A DNA stretch of 64,000 bases, from positions 1 through 64,000 of the forward strand of contig NZ_WJFC01000001.1 in the NCBI RefSeq assembly GCF_009725235.1, given 5' to 3'. This stretch comes from Scytonema sp. UIC 10036. GTDB taxonomy: Bacteria; Cyanobacteriota; Cyanobacteriia; Cyanobacteriales; Nostocaceae. The notes under the pieces were generated by a model. It made no database searches. It was not told the DNA's origin and was given only the letters and a program-made list of their open reading frames with translations. A program made the translations under genes and the position numbers. Below, in pieces: positions 34,715-44,761 of the stretch. Each line of letters starts with the position of its first letter. The first letter of the stretch is position 1.

Positions 34715-37700
34715 CTAGGCGATACTGAAATTGACTCGCACGATCGCATCGTTGAAATCATTGTCACCACCATTTGATAAATCCTCAAAACCAAAGATGT
34801 TACTCCCTAACAAGCGAATGCGATCCACTTTTTCAGCGTTAGCTCCCAAGAAGGGGAAGTAAACTGCTGAATCGTTATTGGGATTGCTATCAAGTAAAGC
34901 ATCAGGTCTACCATTAACAATAATAAATGGTGCAAAGATTGAACCGGGCTGGAAAGTTCCTGTGTAAGTTGCAGTACCTTGGTTATTAACTGTTAAGTCA
35001 ATACCTGCAACACGTCCACGAACTGCGGCTTCAATATAACCAGCCTGTCCCGCGAAAATATCTGCTTTACCATCTGAGTTGGTGTCAATACCACCATTCT
35101 CATCAGCTACTTGATAAAAACCGATGCAATTGTTAAAAGCTGCTTCTCTGTTGACTACAAAATCGGCTTTTACCTGATTTGTAACATCTCGCAAATCAAT
35201 AACTTCTCTTTGTGGCTTGGCTTGCAGATTTGTACCGAGAGGTAATGCATCATTAGTAGGCTGAATTTTAACTACCAGATCCTTGAAGTCAGCAGTGCTA
35301 TTATCATCTGTATCTTTCCAAGCTAGGGAAAATTCATCAGAACCTAAGTCTGTTATTTTTTGCCTTAAAGGATTAGAAAATAGTAGGTCTGTAAGTGGAG
35401 TGACTCCAGCCCGTACAGCATCAGTTGTACTGTTTCTGACTAAATAAAATCTCAAGTTTTCGCCGGAGTTAAATTCCAACAAATGTGTCAAATTGTTGGT
35501 ATTAAACCCATTGGGGAGATTAGCGAGCGCAGAAAAAATTACTTGAGATCGGTTCAAAGCTGCTTCGGCATAACCTGCTTCTCCTGGAGCAATACCATCA
35601 ATTTTACCTTGAGCATCGTCAACGGTGAATACTCCGATTTCATTGACCAGTTTAGAAGTTTGTTCGGTGAGTGTAACCTTAAGTTTTGATTTACCAATAC
35701 TGTTGGTAATGGTAAAAATGTCATCGGCTATTTTTGCAAGTTTGAAAGTAGGTGAGCCGTTTTGCTGGGCAACAGTTAGTAAGAATGTGTCAGTTGCGAT
35801 TAAACCATCATTATCTGTAGCTCGTACCTCAATTTCTAAACTGCCAACATTGGCATTAGTTGGTGTACCGCTAAAGGTGCGAGTAACAGGATTAAATTTC
35901 AGCCAACTAGGTAAATTACTGCCATCTTTTAAAGTTGCAGAGTAAGTAAGACTGTCACCCGCGTCTATATCAATGAAGGTGTTGACATCAAAAGTAAAGC
36001 TGAAGGCTGTATCTGCTGGGGTGGATCGATCTGCGATCGCACTATTTAAAGTTGGTGCATTCTTGACTGGTGTGCTTCCTAGTGTGATGCTCTTTAATGA
36101 ATACGCAGAAGTAGGGATACGATTATCATCAGAAACTAAAGCATAGACATAATACCGATCCAAGTTGATACCTTCTGTATTCCAAACATATTTGCCAGAA
36201 GAAGTTGCAGTTTGAGGATTTTCTTCTCCAATTAGAATGCCGTCAAATCCTTGATTATCAGTGTCGTAGTAAAAACTAATCTGGGCATTGGCATCTATTT
36301 TAGAAATTTCGTAGTTAATGATGACATTGGAGCTATTTAGCTCTTGCTTTAACTCGGTAATTGCCATCTGCGGGGCTTCTAGTCCACCCAAAGCGGAAAA
36401 CTCAACTTTGCCTAAACTAGAAGCGTCAGGAAGCTTAATTTTCCAGATACCTGTTTCTGGTTTTTCTACCTGAATAACCTTACGAGTGGAACTGCTCAAT
36501 TCATTAACTAGGACAATTGTTTGATTATCAACCAGATCGGCTTCAGTGTAAATTCTGCCATTTGGAGCTTGTAGTTCAATGGGAACACTACTAGCTTCGT
36601 TTTCCCAATTAACAGCTAATAGCAGCCAAGGGGTATCTGATGCAATAGAAAAGGCATCTTCTTGAGAAAAGTTGAGATTAAGCTGTGTAACAGTAGCATC
36701 TAAAGTAATAGTTAAAGTATCATCTTCAGCTTTGAGTTGTGCCAACTGCTGTTCATTTAAAGTTTGATGGCGCACCAAACTGGAAAATATAGCTCCTTCG
36801 TCTCCAGGTGCATCAACTAAGTTGACTTGAGCATCTACCCAGTGACCGATTTCCTCTAGCAGAACATCAGTAATGCTGTCTAAATCTGAGGCATGATAAG
36901 AAAGGTATTCTTTTGCTAAATAGATGGTGTTATTACTATCAGCAAAGGCAGCATTTGCTCCCCCAATATTAGCAGCAGAGAGTATTTTAATAGCCGGGAT
37001 GGTGTCGAAGTTACCTAACGCCCAAGCTTGAACTATTTGATTGCCTGTTGTTGTATTCCAACTATCGCCAAATGCCAGGTTCATTGTAGTGCTGAATTCT
37101 GGTGATGTAGCAAATTGTTGAAGATAGCTGTAAGTCCTTGGTAAGGCTGATGCTAAGACTTGGGAGAAGACAAATTCATTCAATAAAGAAACTTGATTAT
37201 TATTGAAATTCCTGTCAAAAGGAATAGAGCCTTCTGCTGCAAACGTTTTTTGCTTATATGATTCAATTTCTTCGGCTCCAATAATGTCGGTCTTCCCATC
37301 CAAGGAAACTTGATAGCCTACTGTTATGAAGGATAAGATGCTACCCCACCCGGCAACAATATCATCAGACAAATCATTATTATTGAGAAATTTAACAACA
37401 GTACCAGCAGATAAAATTTCTTTTCCACTTAAACCCATTGTTGCAAATATCTCAATATTAGGAATTGTGACTTTACCTTGACCAAATATAGTGAAATCCA
37501 AGTTGGAATTACCTGCAAAACCAGCATTTAAATTAATTAAACCATTGAGAACTTTTGCATTAATTTGAGAAGCTAAGGATAGATTATGCCAATTAATATT
37601 TAAATTCTTGATATTACCTGAGAGTAATCCGCCAATAAGATTGACATTCCCATCCATGAGGAGCCTATCTTGATTTATAGAGCCATCAAGCGTGAATATA

Positions 37701-39736
37701 CCAACCGAATCGCTAACAAATTGGCGACCAACCCAATTAGGTAAAATTGTACTTATGCTTGATAATCCAATAGGTTTAGCAGCAAATGTGACGCCGCCAT
37801 TAAAAGTAATACGACCCCGAGCTTGTTGGCTTAAATTAACAACCTTTCCGTTGATTTTTTGGAGAGATATAACTGGTATAACTGGAAGAGGCAGATTGAC
37901 GGATGATTCTAATTCAGCCGAATTCAACTGCCAACCATTTTGTCCTTTCTGAAAATCAAGAGTTCCTTGTAAACCACTAATTAATCCCCAAGGTAATTGG
38001 ATATCAGCAGTTCCTATAATCTTATCATTAACAGTATCAATATCAACTAATGCTTGATTTAATCCCCAATTTCCTAAAAATGGTATATTGGCGAGTGATA
38101 ACGTTCCAACTGCCTCTAAACCGCTATTACTAACTTTAATATATTTGCTACCATTAAAGTCAGCATTAAACTTAGCATCATTTAGAAAAGAGCTATTTCC
38201 TGTACCATTCCCCTGAATTGTGAAATATTTTTGCTCCCATCGGAGCTTTAAATTAGAAGCGTCAAACTTAAAAAGATTTTCATATCCAAATTTAAGACTT
38301 GGAAGTTTAATTTCTGAAGGCGCAAGCTTACCATCTTGAAAGACTAAGTCGAAGTTGATTGTTTGACCTGGTATTTTCAGTTCGGATTTGGCTTCAATTG
38401 TGCCAGTTGTATCAAATTGTTTGTCAACATTGACAGTAATATTTTGCAGCCCCCACTCTGTTCCGAAAATAGGAATTGAAGCAACAGAGATGTTGGCAAT
38501 CATCGCTAGATTTAAACCGCCTGTTCCTTCTTTCAACGCAATATAGTTATTGCCCGTGAGGTTTAAGTCAGCATTATCAAGAGTAGGAACAGTAAATCTA
38601 CCTTGAATTGTACCTTCATTTTTTTTAAGGTCTAAAGATAAATTAGCGTTGTTTATTTTAATTTCCAGTAAGTTGGCTGGAATAAGTGTGCCGTTTTCAG
38701 GAAGTTTAAGATTTTCACCAGTTAAGCTTACGTCCGTTTTACTGATGATGAGTTTATTATTAGGGTCAACAAAAGTTATAGGAAATTTTTCTAAAGAACC
38801 GCTAAGTTCATAAGGTAATAAAACTTCACCTTGAAGTTGAATTCGATCAATTTCCAGAGCAAGTTTATTGAAATTAACGTCTAATCCGGCTAATTTAAAC
38901 TCTTTTGCTGAGTTGACGGCATTATCAGAGAGTGAATTTGTTTCTGTTTGTGTCCCCTCATCAGGAAAGGTGAACTTGCCACTAAATAATGGGCCGATCA
39001 CACCACCAATTCTTGAATACACCGTTCCCATCCCAGTAATTCCTAATGAGTCTGGTTGTGCATATCCATCTTCTATCTTCAAAACTGATAAATTATCCCA
39101 ATACTCATGATATAATTCTGGATATATAAAAACACTATCGCCGTATTCTGTACCAAGAAAAGGGTTTAAAAAAATAAATCCATTTTGCTCAATTTTTATG
39201 ATTTTACCATCTAAAATTATTTGATATTTATCATCTTCTATTTTTAGTTGCTGTAATTCTTTTTCATCTATAAAATTCCCCCTCACTAACGACGAAAAAA
39301 TAGCTCCTTCATCACCTGGGGAATCTACCTCACTAAGTTGCGAGTCAACAAAATGACCAATTTCTTCCAATAGTACATTGGCGATCGCATCTACATCTCC
39401 CTGATTATTTATAATAAATTCATGTGATAAATAAATCCTATTCGTCGCCGCAGCAAAAGCTCCATTCGCTCCATTGATATCTGCTGCATAGCGAATCTCT
39501 ATCTCAGGAAAATCACTAAAATCTCCCGCTAACCACGCCATCGCCAAAGAATCAACATTAGCCCCGTCCCCAAAAGCGATCGCCATTTTTTGACCAAAAT
39601 CCTGCTCACTGGCAAAATTCTGTAAGTAGTCTTGTGCTAAAAACAGAGCTTGTTCTACGGGGGTTAACTGTGTTGGATAGAGGATTACAGATGATTTAAC
39701 AATTAAATTTTTTCCTGAAATATGTGAATTTTTCAT
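34715..39736 (-). CDS. Large cell-surface protein with duplicated EEIGH module, Ig-like domain and DUF4114 repeats
   Basis: A 1673-residue protein with no classical signal peptide. Residues about 28-180 and about 860-1020 are two copies of one module: (Q)DYLQNFA, IAFGDG or LAFGDS, a GANGAFA/GANAAFA block, VLLEEIGHFVDSQ / VLLEEIGHWVDAQ and GDEGAIFSSLVR with LKxEDD. The region about 190-830 is beta-rich, with repeating IP..G.WGL and AxxxLPWG-type segments. A dystroglycan-type Ig-like domain (SYSATLKDGSNLPSWLKFNP, then TRTFSGTPTNANVGSLEI) is near 1270-1365, and two DUF4114 segments (SLAWKDTDDNSTADFKDLVV and FEDLSNGGDNDFNDAIVRVN) end the protein. Probably secreted and calcium-binding; the ligand is unknown. 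Confidence 0.75.
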   Translation of the reverse strand: MKNSHISGKNLIVKSSVILYPTQLTPVEQALFLAQDYLQNFASEQDFGQKMAIAFGDGANVDSLAMAWLAGDFSDFPEIEIRYAADINGANGAFAAATNRIYLSHEFIINNQGDVDAIANVLLEEIGHFVDSQLSEVDSPGDEGAIFSSLVRGNFIDEKELQQLKIEDDKYQIILDGKIIKIEQNGFIFLNPFLGTEYGDSVFIYPELYHEYWDNLSVLKIEDGYAQPDSLGITGMGTVYSRIGGVIGPLFSGKFTFPDEGTQTETNSLSDNAVNSAKEFKLAGLDVNFNKLALEIDRIQLQGEVLLPYELSGSLEKFPITFVDPNNKLIISKTDVSLTGENLKLPENGTLIPANLLEIKINNANLSLDLKKNEGTIQGRFTVPTLDNADLNLTGNNYIALKEGTGGLNLAMIANISVASIPIFGTEWGLQNITVNVDKQFDTTGTIEAKSELKIPGQTINFDLVFQDGKLAPSEIKLPSLKFGYENLFKFDASNLKLRWEQKYFTIQGNGTGNSSFLNDAKFNADFNGSKYIKVSNSGLEAVGTLSLANIPFLGNWGLNQALVDIDTVNDKIIGTADIQLPWGLISGLQGTLDFQKGQNGWQLNSAELESSVNLPLPVIPVISLQKINGKVVNLSQQARGRITFNGGVTFAAKPIGLSSISTILPNWVGRQFVSDSVGIFTLDGSINQDRLLMDGNVNLIGGLLSGNIKNLNINWHNLSLASQINAKVLNGLINLNAGFAGNSNLDFTIFGQGKVTIPNIEIFATMGLSGKEILSAGTVVKFLNNNDLSDDIVAGWGSILSFITVGYQVSLDGKTDIIGAEEIESYKQKTFAAEGSIPFDRNFNNNQVSLLNEFVFSQVLASALPRTYSYLQQFATSPEFSTTMNLAFGDSWNTTTGNQIVQAWALGNFDTIPAIKILSAANIGGANAAFADSNNTIYLAKEYLSYHASDLDSITDVLLEEIGHWVDAQVNLVDAPGDEGAIFSSLVRHQTLNEQQLAQLKAEDDTLTITLDATVTQLNLNFSQEDAFSIASDTPWLLLAVNWENEASSVPIELQAPNGRIYTEADLVDNQTIVLVNELSSSTRKVIQVEKPETGIWKIKLPDASSLGKVEFSALGGLEAPQMAITELKQELNSSNVIINYEISKIDANAQISFYYDTDNQGFDGILIGEENPQTATSSGKYVWNTEGINLDRYYVYALVSDDNRIPTSAYSLKSITLGSTPVKNAPTLNSAIADRSTPADTAFSFTFDVNTFIDIDAGDSLTYSATLKDGSNLPSWLKFNPVTRTFSGTPTNANVGSLEIEVRATDNDGLIATDTFLLTVAQQNGSPTFKLAKIADDIFTITNSIGKSKLKVTLTEQTSKLVNEIGVFTVDDAQGKIDGIAPGEAGYAEAALNRSQVIFSALANLPNGFNTNNLTHLLEFNSGENLRFYLVRNSTTDAVRAGVTPLTDLLFSNPLRQKITDLGSDEFSLAWKDTDDNSTADFKDLVVKIQPTNDALPLGTNLQAKPQREVIDLRDVTNQVKADFVVNREAAFNNCIGFYQVADENGGIDTNSDGKADIFAGQAGYIEAAVRGRVAGIDLTVNNQGTATYTGTFQPGSIFAPFIIVNGRPDALLDSNPNNDSAVYFPFLGANAEKVDRIRLLGSNIFGFEDLSNGGDNDFNDAIVRVNFSIA

Positions 39737-39948
39737 ATATATTGATGAGTTTTTATAGATGAGACGGAGAATTGATGCAGATTTTTGGCTGAAACCTACT
39801 ATCCGAATACTCTACTAACTAGTATAAAGTTTTACAGTTTAACAAGGTCGGAAAAAAGTCGGATTTTTTTAGTAGATTTACGTAAACTTTTTTGCTTAAT
39901 AAAGCTTATGGTGCGAATATCACAGTTAATTTAGTTCTACGCGGTTAA

Positions 39949-40098
39949 ATGACGGTTGTAGAAGCGATCGCACTAGTCGAGCAATTATTAAAACGGGGAC
40001 GCTTAACAAAAGTTCAAGAGATTGTCTTCCGTCAGTCATGGTATGGCTGTAAACTCCGATTACAACCCACATTCCTCACCTTTAATACATTCTTTTAA
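39949..40098 (+). pseudogene. Fragment of a vWA-MoxR-associated N-terminal HTH domain
   Basis: A 49-codon frame: MTVVEAIALVEQLLKRGRLT, then KVQEIVFRQSWYGCKLR. This matches the start of the helical N-terminal domain common at the front of cyanobacterial NB-ARC/WD40 and vWA-MoxR-associated proteins (LVEQLL.KGRL.K.QE.VFR.SW). The rest of the gene is absent. The surrounding 39737-40296 has nothing else. Confidence 0.55.
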
Positions 40099-40296
40099 AA
40101 GACGCTATGTGCTATAAGTTACATTTATATATTACTCGCTAAATTTAACAGCGTCATCAACGGTATATACGTAAACTCAAATTTTGCACGAATTTAGGGC
40201 TTTTGGAACGACAATTTTATCAAAGCTTTATAGTTTGACCTAGTAGCTAAAGAATTCAACTTGAAACTTTACTTTTCGCTGTTAAGTTCGGCGGAC

Positions 40297-40878
40297 TCAA
40301 CCATTCGAGCAAAACTGTGCTATTGCAATAGCCTTAACTTCTTCGAGGGGAAAGGTTTGCGGATAGGTGGAATACATCAGCATAATCCCCTGAATTGTTG
40401 AGGAAAAATAGAGACTTCGCTCTCGCGGATTTGCCACCCCAAGGTTGACGAACATCTGAGTCTGTACCTCGAATTGGCGGATTTGCTCATCCATTAACTT
40501 TTGACCGTACTTAGCTACAATTGGATCGAGTCGGGGTTGGGTAAAGAGGTTGAGGTAAAAACGAAAAATCTCTGGTTTATCCTCCAAAGCACCTTCGATA
40601 ATGTGTCGGATTTGTTCGGCAGGAGTTTCTTTTGCCTTTGCTGCTTCCATCACAATTAATATGTCATTGATTCGCAGATCGACGATTGCTGCAAGCAGTT
40701 CCTCTTTACCTTTAAAATAGTGATAGAGCAATCCTTTCGAGATTTGCGCTCGCTTTGCCACATCATCGATAGATGTGGAATGGTAGCCTTTAGAGCAAAA
40801 CAAATCCATCGTTGCTTCGAGAATTTGCTGCTTTGAAGCGCGACGGATACTTTCATTTTCAGATGGGGTGCGGGGCAT
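40297..40878 (-). CDS. TetR/AcrR-family transcriptional repressor
   Basis: A 193-residue repressor. The HTH is at about 12-62: SKQQILEATMDLFCSKGYHS, then TSIDDVAKRAQISKGLLYHY and FKGKEELLAAIVDL. The C-terminal ligand-binding domain is helical (IRHIIEGALEDKPEIFRFYL). Its ATG overlaps the stop of the upstream alpha/beta hydrolase gene (TAATG), so the two are translationally coupled. A palindromic operator lies before the hydrolase (41750-41767), so the repressor probably controls its own operon. The ligand may be the hydrolase substrate or product. Confidence 0.9.
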   Translation of the reverse strand: MPRTPSENESIRRASKQQILEATMDLFCSKGYHSTSIDDVAKRAQISKGLLYHYFKGKEELLAAIVDLRINDILIVMEAAKAKETPAEQIRHIIEGALEDKPEIFRFYLNLFTQPRLDPIVAKYGQKLMDEQIRQFEVQTQMFVNLGVANPRERSLYFSSTIQGIMLMYSTYPQTFPLEEVKAIAIAQFCSNG

Positions 40879-41642
40879 TATTTCGACTCACTCAGAAACT
40901 CTCTGATAATACTAGAAACCTCTAATGAATGAGTCAGAGTCAACATATGGTCTGCACTTTCAATGCGGGCAAAGCGAATGTCAGGAACTTGTTTGAATAA
41001 GTTTGCTATGCCCAAACAATCCTCACTATCTTGGGTACCGATAATAAATAGGGTTTTTACTGCCAGCTCGTTCAATGGGGGAATGGCAGGTAATTCCCCC
41101 CAAACTTGCACGTTCTTCCACAGATGCTGCCATTCAAGTCCTCGGAGTATGTTGTGCGTTGTCATCTCTACCATGCGATCGCGTTGCGGACTCGCCATCA
41201 CCACTTGGTAAATAGGTAACTCCAAATTGAGTTGTGCCATTTTCTCGACATTTGGAGCCATAGATTGAATCTCCTCAAACCTCTGAACTAGGTTGGGTGA
41301 AAATTGGTATCCTGTCAACCCAGGAGCAACCAGAACTAGTTTCGATACTCGTTGCGGATATGTAAGAGCGAAATTGGTAGCAATCTGTCCACCAATTGAA
41401 TGCCCCACCAAAACTGTGTTATCGATGTCAAGAAAATCGAGAAGATTTTTTAAATCTTCTACGTAATCGGGAATTTCATTCGGTGATGGCGATTGTCCGG
41501 CACCTCGACCATCGTAGGCTATGCATTTGTAAAATTGAGCCAAGGAAGGAGTCATAAATTCCCAATCGCGCAAATCAGCTCCACCACTGTGAAGGAAGAC
41601 AATCGGCTCGCCGTTGCCTTGAACAACGTAATGTAAATCCAT
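40878..41642 (-). CDS. Alpha/beta-fold hydrolase
   Basis: A 254-residue hydrolase. Catalytic triad: nucleophile Ser82 in LVGHSIGGQ, acid near Asp206 (IIGTQDSEDCL) and His232 (ESADHMLTL). The oxyanion HG-type motif reads FLHSGGADLRDWE. The YDGRGAGQSPSP block fits the epoxide-hydrolase/lactonase-like branch. No signal peptide. First gene of a two-gene operon with a TetR repressor. The substrate is unknown. Confidence 0.9.
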   Translation of the reverse strand: MDLHYVVQGNGEPIVFLHSGGADLRDWEFMTPSLAQFYKCIAYDGRGAGQSPSPNEIPDYVEDLKNLLDFLDIDNTVLVGHSIGGQIATNFALTYPQRVSKLVLVAPGLTGYQFSPNLVQRFEEIQSMAPNVEKMAQLNLELPIYQVVMASPQRDRMVEMTTHNILRGLEWQHLWKNVQVWGELPAIPPLNELAVKTLFIIGTQDSEDCLGIANLFKQVPDIRFARIESADHMLTLTHSLEVSSIIREFLSESK

Positions 41643-41749
41643 TTTCTATTCCTCTATCAGTTAACACAGGCGCATTTGACTCTTAACAGAGTCTTTGATG
41701 ACAGTCTGTTTTTGCTTTTACGTTATTATCGCTACTATTATTCTAATAA

Positions 41750-41767
41750 TGACTGAACGTACAGTCA
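41750..41767. promoter_or_regulatory. Likely TetR operator
   Basis: TGACTG-AACGTA-CAGTCA, an interrupted perfect palindrome in the operon upstream region, about 110 bases before the hydrolase start. It is the form seen at TetR/AcrR operators. A weaker related GACAGTC occurs at about 41700. Confidence 0.65.
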
Positions 41768-41841
41768 ATAAAAACCGTGAGAAAAAGTTTTTAGAAGCTT
41801 GAAAGCCGCTCGGGTGTGCGCTGCACTTAGTCGCAACATCG

Positions 41842-41966
41842 TTAGTATGCCTTCAAATGCCGCTCAATGCGTAGATCGCGCTTTTTGAGCCGATCTTTAA
41901 ATGCCTCCCTTTCTTCAAGCCAGCCGTCGGTGGACAATTCCAAAGCTGTTTCTACCTCATGAGGTT
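41842..41966 (-). pseudogene. Unidentified gene fragment
   Basis: A minus-strand frame without a start codon reading EVETALELSTDGWLEEREAF, then KDRLKKRDLRIERHLKAY and a stop. Protein-like composition, but I cannot name the parent. A TAA precedes it in frame. Confidence 0.3.
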
Positions 41967-42242
41967 AACCCGATATCTAGACGAAAACAGAAATAGGGCT
42001 AAAAATGGTTGATTTTCCGTCACTTACAATAACGTTGTGTACAAGAAAGTAACAAATTAACAACCCCAAACAGGATAGGAGTTTTCAGCATGAATTTCCG
42101 GATATGCAACAACTGGAATCAACCACTAAGCAGGATTGTACATATTTCGGTACGAGTAAGCACTCAATAATCTTAGATAAGTGTCAATAGTTCAAAAATA
42201 CTATGGATGTATGTTACAATAGTTAATAAAATTGAGAGAAAA

Positions 42243-42428
42243 ATGGTTAAGCCTAAAAATTTAGTGTATCGCGGATACTCAATAGAAAAAGTCGGTCACG
42301 GTAAAAGATCCGTATTTAGGACAATTATTAATGAAAAAGAGTGGTCTGCTATAACTGAATCAGAAGTTAAAGCAGCCATTGATGTTTGGATTGATGAAGG
42401 AGTGGAGCCCGAACGAGATAAAACATGA
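42243..42428 (+). CDS. Small protein of unknown function
   Basis: A 61-residue protein from the second ATG (MVKPKNLVYRGYSIEKVGHG); a start 12 codons earlier is possible, but GAGAG lies before this ATG. The sequence KRSVFRTIINEKEWSAITES, then EVKAAIDVWIDEG looks like a compact alpha/beta fold. Not recognised. It is isolated between non-coding stretches. Confidence 0.45.
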   Translation: MVKPKNLVYRGYSIEKVGHGKRSVFRTIINEKEWSAITESEVKAAIDVWIDEGVEPERDKT

Positions 42429-43319
42429 GTTTAAATTTGAGTGTAGTTGCCTGGAAAATGGTCAAATTTATCAACTAGATTTAACAATTTAGCACGATAT
42501 ATACGAAAGAACCGCCAGCCTAACTCTTATGAATGCTTGACACTACCAAGTTTGTTGTAGGCTTCCGAACGAACAATACCTAAGCGCTCCATCAGGTTTA
42601 GCAACTCAAGTTTTACTGAGTCATCAATTAAGACAACTTTTTGTTGAAGAGTGATTGTGAATATGTCAGTAAATCTGGTTTGGTTATTGAGTCAAAAGAT
42701 GGTGATTTCACCCCAGGACAAGTCAACGCGTCTGTAATTCTCAACGCTAGAACAGATGAGTTAATGTCCTGTGTCCACACCCGCCAATTAGTTGAACAGT
42801 TGATGTATGACGTTGCAGCCCGGTCTAAAATATATAGATACTCTTGCTCCCCGTATTTGTGCCATAATTTCATTCTCAATGTTCTTGCACTACCAATACT
42901 GCAAGGGCTGAGCACATTGTAGTGTTTTCGCATTTTTAGGCTTAACCGACAAGTATTGCTTGCACTACAGCAATACGGCTTTAGCCGACAAGTCTTCGGC
43001 TTATCAAATTTCTTCTATTCTTTTAATTTTTCTTTACATACCTGGTTGATTTTTATCCGACTACTTACTTGCTATTGACAATATTTTGCCATCAATATAA
43101 ATTACGATATAGAAAGCAAGTCTGGCTTTTCACGTTATATAGAAAATTCCAAAAATCTAACTTTCACTCCGCCAAATTCTTGCGTCTCTCTCGTATAGGG
43201 AGGAAGATTTAGAAGCATTTCCATTCCAAGGAACAGGAAAAAAAGCAAATGCTTGTAGGCGAAATTTGTGGGAACAGCACTACACTAGCTAAAACATACA
43301 TCAATCACCAGAAAATATA
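42429..43319. other. Decayed intergenic region
   Basis: About 890 bases. Minus-strand 42525-42635 reads VVLIDDSVKLELLNLMERLG then IVRSEAYNKLGS, a start-less fragment that looks like the N terminus of a lost (possibly transposon-borne) protein. Plus-strand 42641-42840 reads protein-like (VIESKDGDFTPGQVNASVIL, then TRQLVEQLMYDVAA) but starts at TTG and runs into MITE copy C. Neither can be named. 42960-43319 is A+T-rich without visible features and should hold the promoter of the next gene. Confidence 0.4.
42894..42958 (-). repeat. MITE-like element, copy C (short form, inverted)
   Basis: A 65-base copy with both ends: CAATACTGCAAGGGCTGAGC on the plus strand and CTTAACCGACAAGTATTG at the right. 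It lacks the internal GTTGGGTT palindrome, so it is probably the basal form of the family. Confidence 0.75.
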
Positions 43320-44681
43320 ATGAGCGAAACACAAACGTATGAGTACGAAGAAGTGTTTGTAACAGGGGAAATTCGTCCTATTACTGTGTTGCAAAATTTG
43401 CTTCAGTCAGGTGTTATTTCTGACTATATTCTTTATCAAGATCGGGACGAAGTGCGTATTGCTGGCAATATGTTATTTAAGGTATCAGTCAGCTTAGAGG
43501 CTGTTTCATTAGAAGATACAGAAAAAAAGCTGTCAGTCCCTATTAGCGATCCATTTAAACAAGTAGAATCCTTATTAGCATCTTTGCCAATTGTAGGTTG
43601 GACGGCTTATGGCTATATCGCTTTTGATATAGTTCGCTTCTACTCAAGCTACTCCAAAGCAATTCAGCAACCACTTTTATGTTTTCTTGTACCAGAAACT
43701 GAACTTCATATTACTACACAAAGAGTCAAAATTAAAAGCATAAAATCGCTAGATAAAATCAAAAAAATGTTATCAGTGAATAGCCAATTTACAGAGTTTG
43801 TTCCAACACCCATATTGATTAATGTTATTGATAACGAGCGGGAATCTTATCAAAGTAAAGTAGATGTTCTCATTCAAGCTATTCAAGCAGGTAAGTTACA
43901 AAAAGCCATACTTTCTCGTTCTGTAAAAATAAAAGGAGATCTGGACGTTATTAAAACCTATATAGCCGGAACGAAAGTTAATAACTCTGCCCGTTCATAT
44001 TGTCTGAATATGGGAGATGTACGTGCTGTAGGCTTTAGTCCCGAAATATTGATGCAAATAGACAATCAAGGATTTGTTATTACCAATCCGTTGGCAGGTA
44101 CACGGCAACGTGGTGAAAACTTGGAAGACGATGCTCGCCTGTATAGTGAATTATTTACTAATGCTAAAGAGGTTAAGGAACACGCGCTCTCCGTTGCACT
44201 TGCTCAACAAGAGATTGCCAAACTTTCCGTACCTGGGACAGTTAAAATATTTGACTTTATGCAGGTCAAGAAATACCGCTATGTACAGCATTTATCATCA
44301 CGAGTAAGTGGTCAGTTAAAATCTGAGAAAACTTTATGGGATGCCCTGAAGGTTTTATTTCCAGGCATTACTGTGTCCGGTATTGATAAAAGTCAAGCGT
44401 TGGAATGGATAGCTCGCTTAGAAGACGAGCCACGAGGTATTTATGCAGGTGCTATTGGTTGGATAAACAGCGCTGGGCTTGTAGATTTAGCGATCGCCAT
44501 CCGCTCCGTCTATCAGTATGATGACTGGGTTTACCTAAATGCTGGAGCAGGTATAGTAGCAGAATCACTCCCACAATTCGAGTACATGGAGTCTGTTAAC
44601 AAAATGAACACCATGTTGTGTTGTCTGGTATTGAAGCATGAATCAACCCAAGTCATGAATGACTTAGATGTAACTTTTTGA
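43320..44681 (+). CDS. Salicylate synthase-like chorismate-utilising enzyme
   Basis: A 453-residue member of the MbtI/Irp9 branch of the chorismate-binding superfamily, expected to turn chorismate into isochorismate and salicylate plus pyruvate in the cytosol. Conserved C-terminal catalytic core: VGFSPEIL, NPLAGTRQRG, TNAKEVKEHALSVALAQQEI, FMQVKKYRYVQHLSSRVSG and LFPGITVSGIDKSQALEWIA (TrpE has GAPK where this has GIDK), RGIYAGAIGWI and YLNAGAGIVAESLP. The N-terminal domain (about 1-150) includes GWTAYGYIAFDIVRFYS. The isochorismatase/pyruvate-lyase branch cannot be separated from isochorismate synthase by eye alone, so the product may instead be isochorismate. A methyltransferase follows 80 bases downstream. 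Confidence 0.8.
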   Translation: MSETQTYEYEEVFVTGEIRPITVLQNLLQSGVISDYILYQDRDEVRIAGNMLFKVSVSLEAVSLEDTEKKLSVPISDPFKQVESLLASLPIVGWTAYGYIAFDIVRFYSSYSKAIQQPLLCFLVPETELHITTQRVKIKSIKSLDKIKKMLSVNSQFTEFVPTPILINVIDNERESYQSKVDVLIQAIQAGKLQKAILSRSVKIKGDLDVIKTYIAGTKVNNSARSYCLNMGDVRAVGFSPEILMQIDNQGFVITNPLAGTRQRGENLEDDARLYSELFTNAKEVKEHALSVALAQQEIAKLSVPGTVKIFDFMQVKKYRYVQHLSSRVSGQLKSEKTLWDALKVLFPGITVSGIDKSQALEWIARLEDEPRGIYAGAIGWINSAGLVDLAIAIRSVYQYDDWVYLNAGAGIVAESLPQFEYMESVNKMNTMLCCLVLKHESTQVMNDLDVTF

Positions 44682-44761
44682 TTTTTTGATTTAACACTTC
44701 AGATACAATTGCTTTATAAGTCTGCTTTTTCTCAATTCATCCAGGATATTCTAAAAACGTT

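Noticed and set aside
34715..39736. Zinc metallopeptidase call for the EEIGH modules
   Set aside because: The HExxH motif is not present; the first ligand His is replaced by Glu in both copies.
41842..41966. Functional small gene
   Set aside because: No start codon and an in-frame stop immediately upstream; kept only as a low-confidence fragment.
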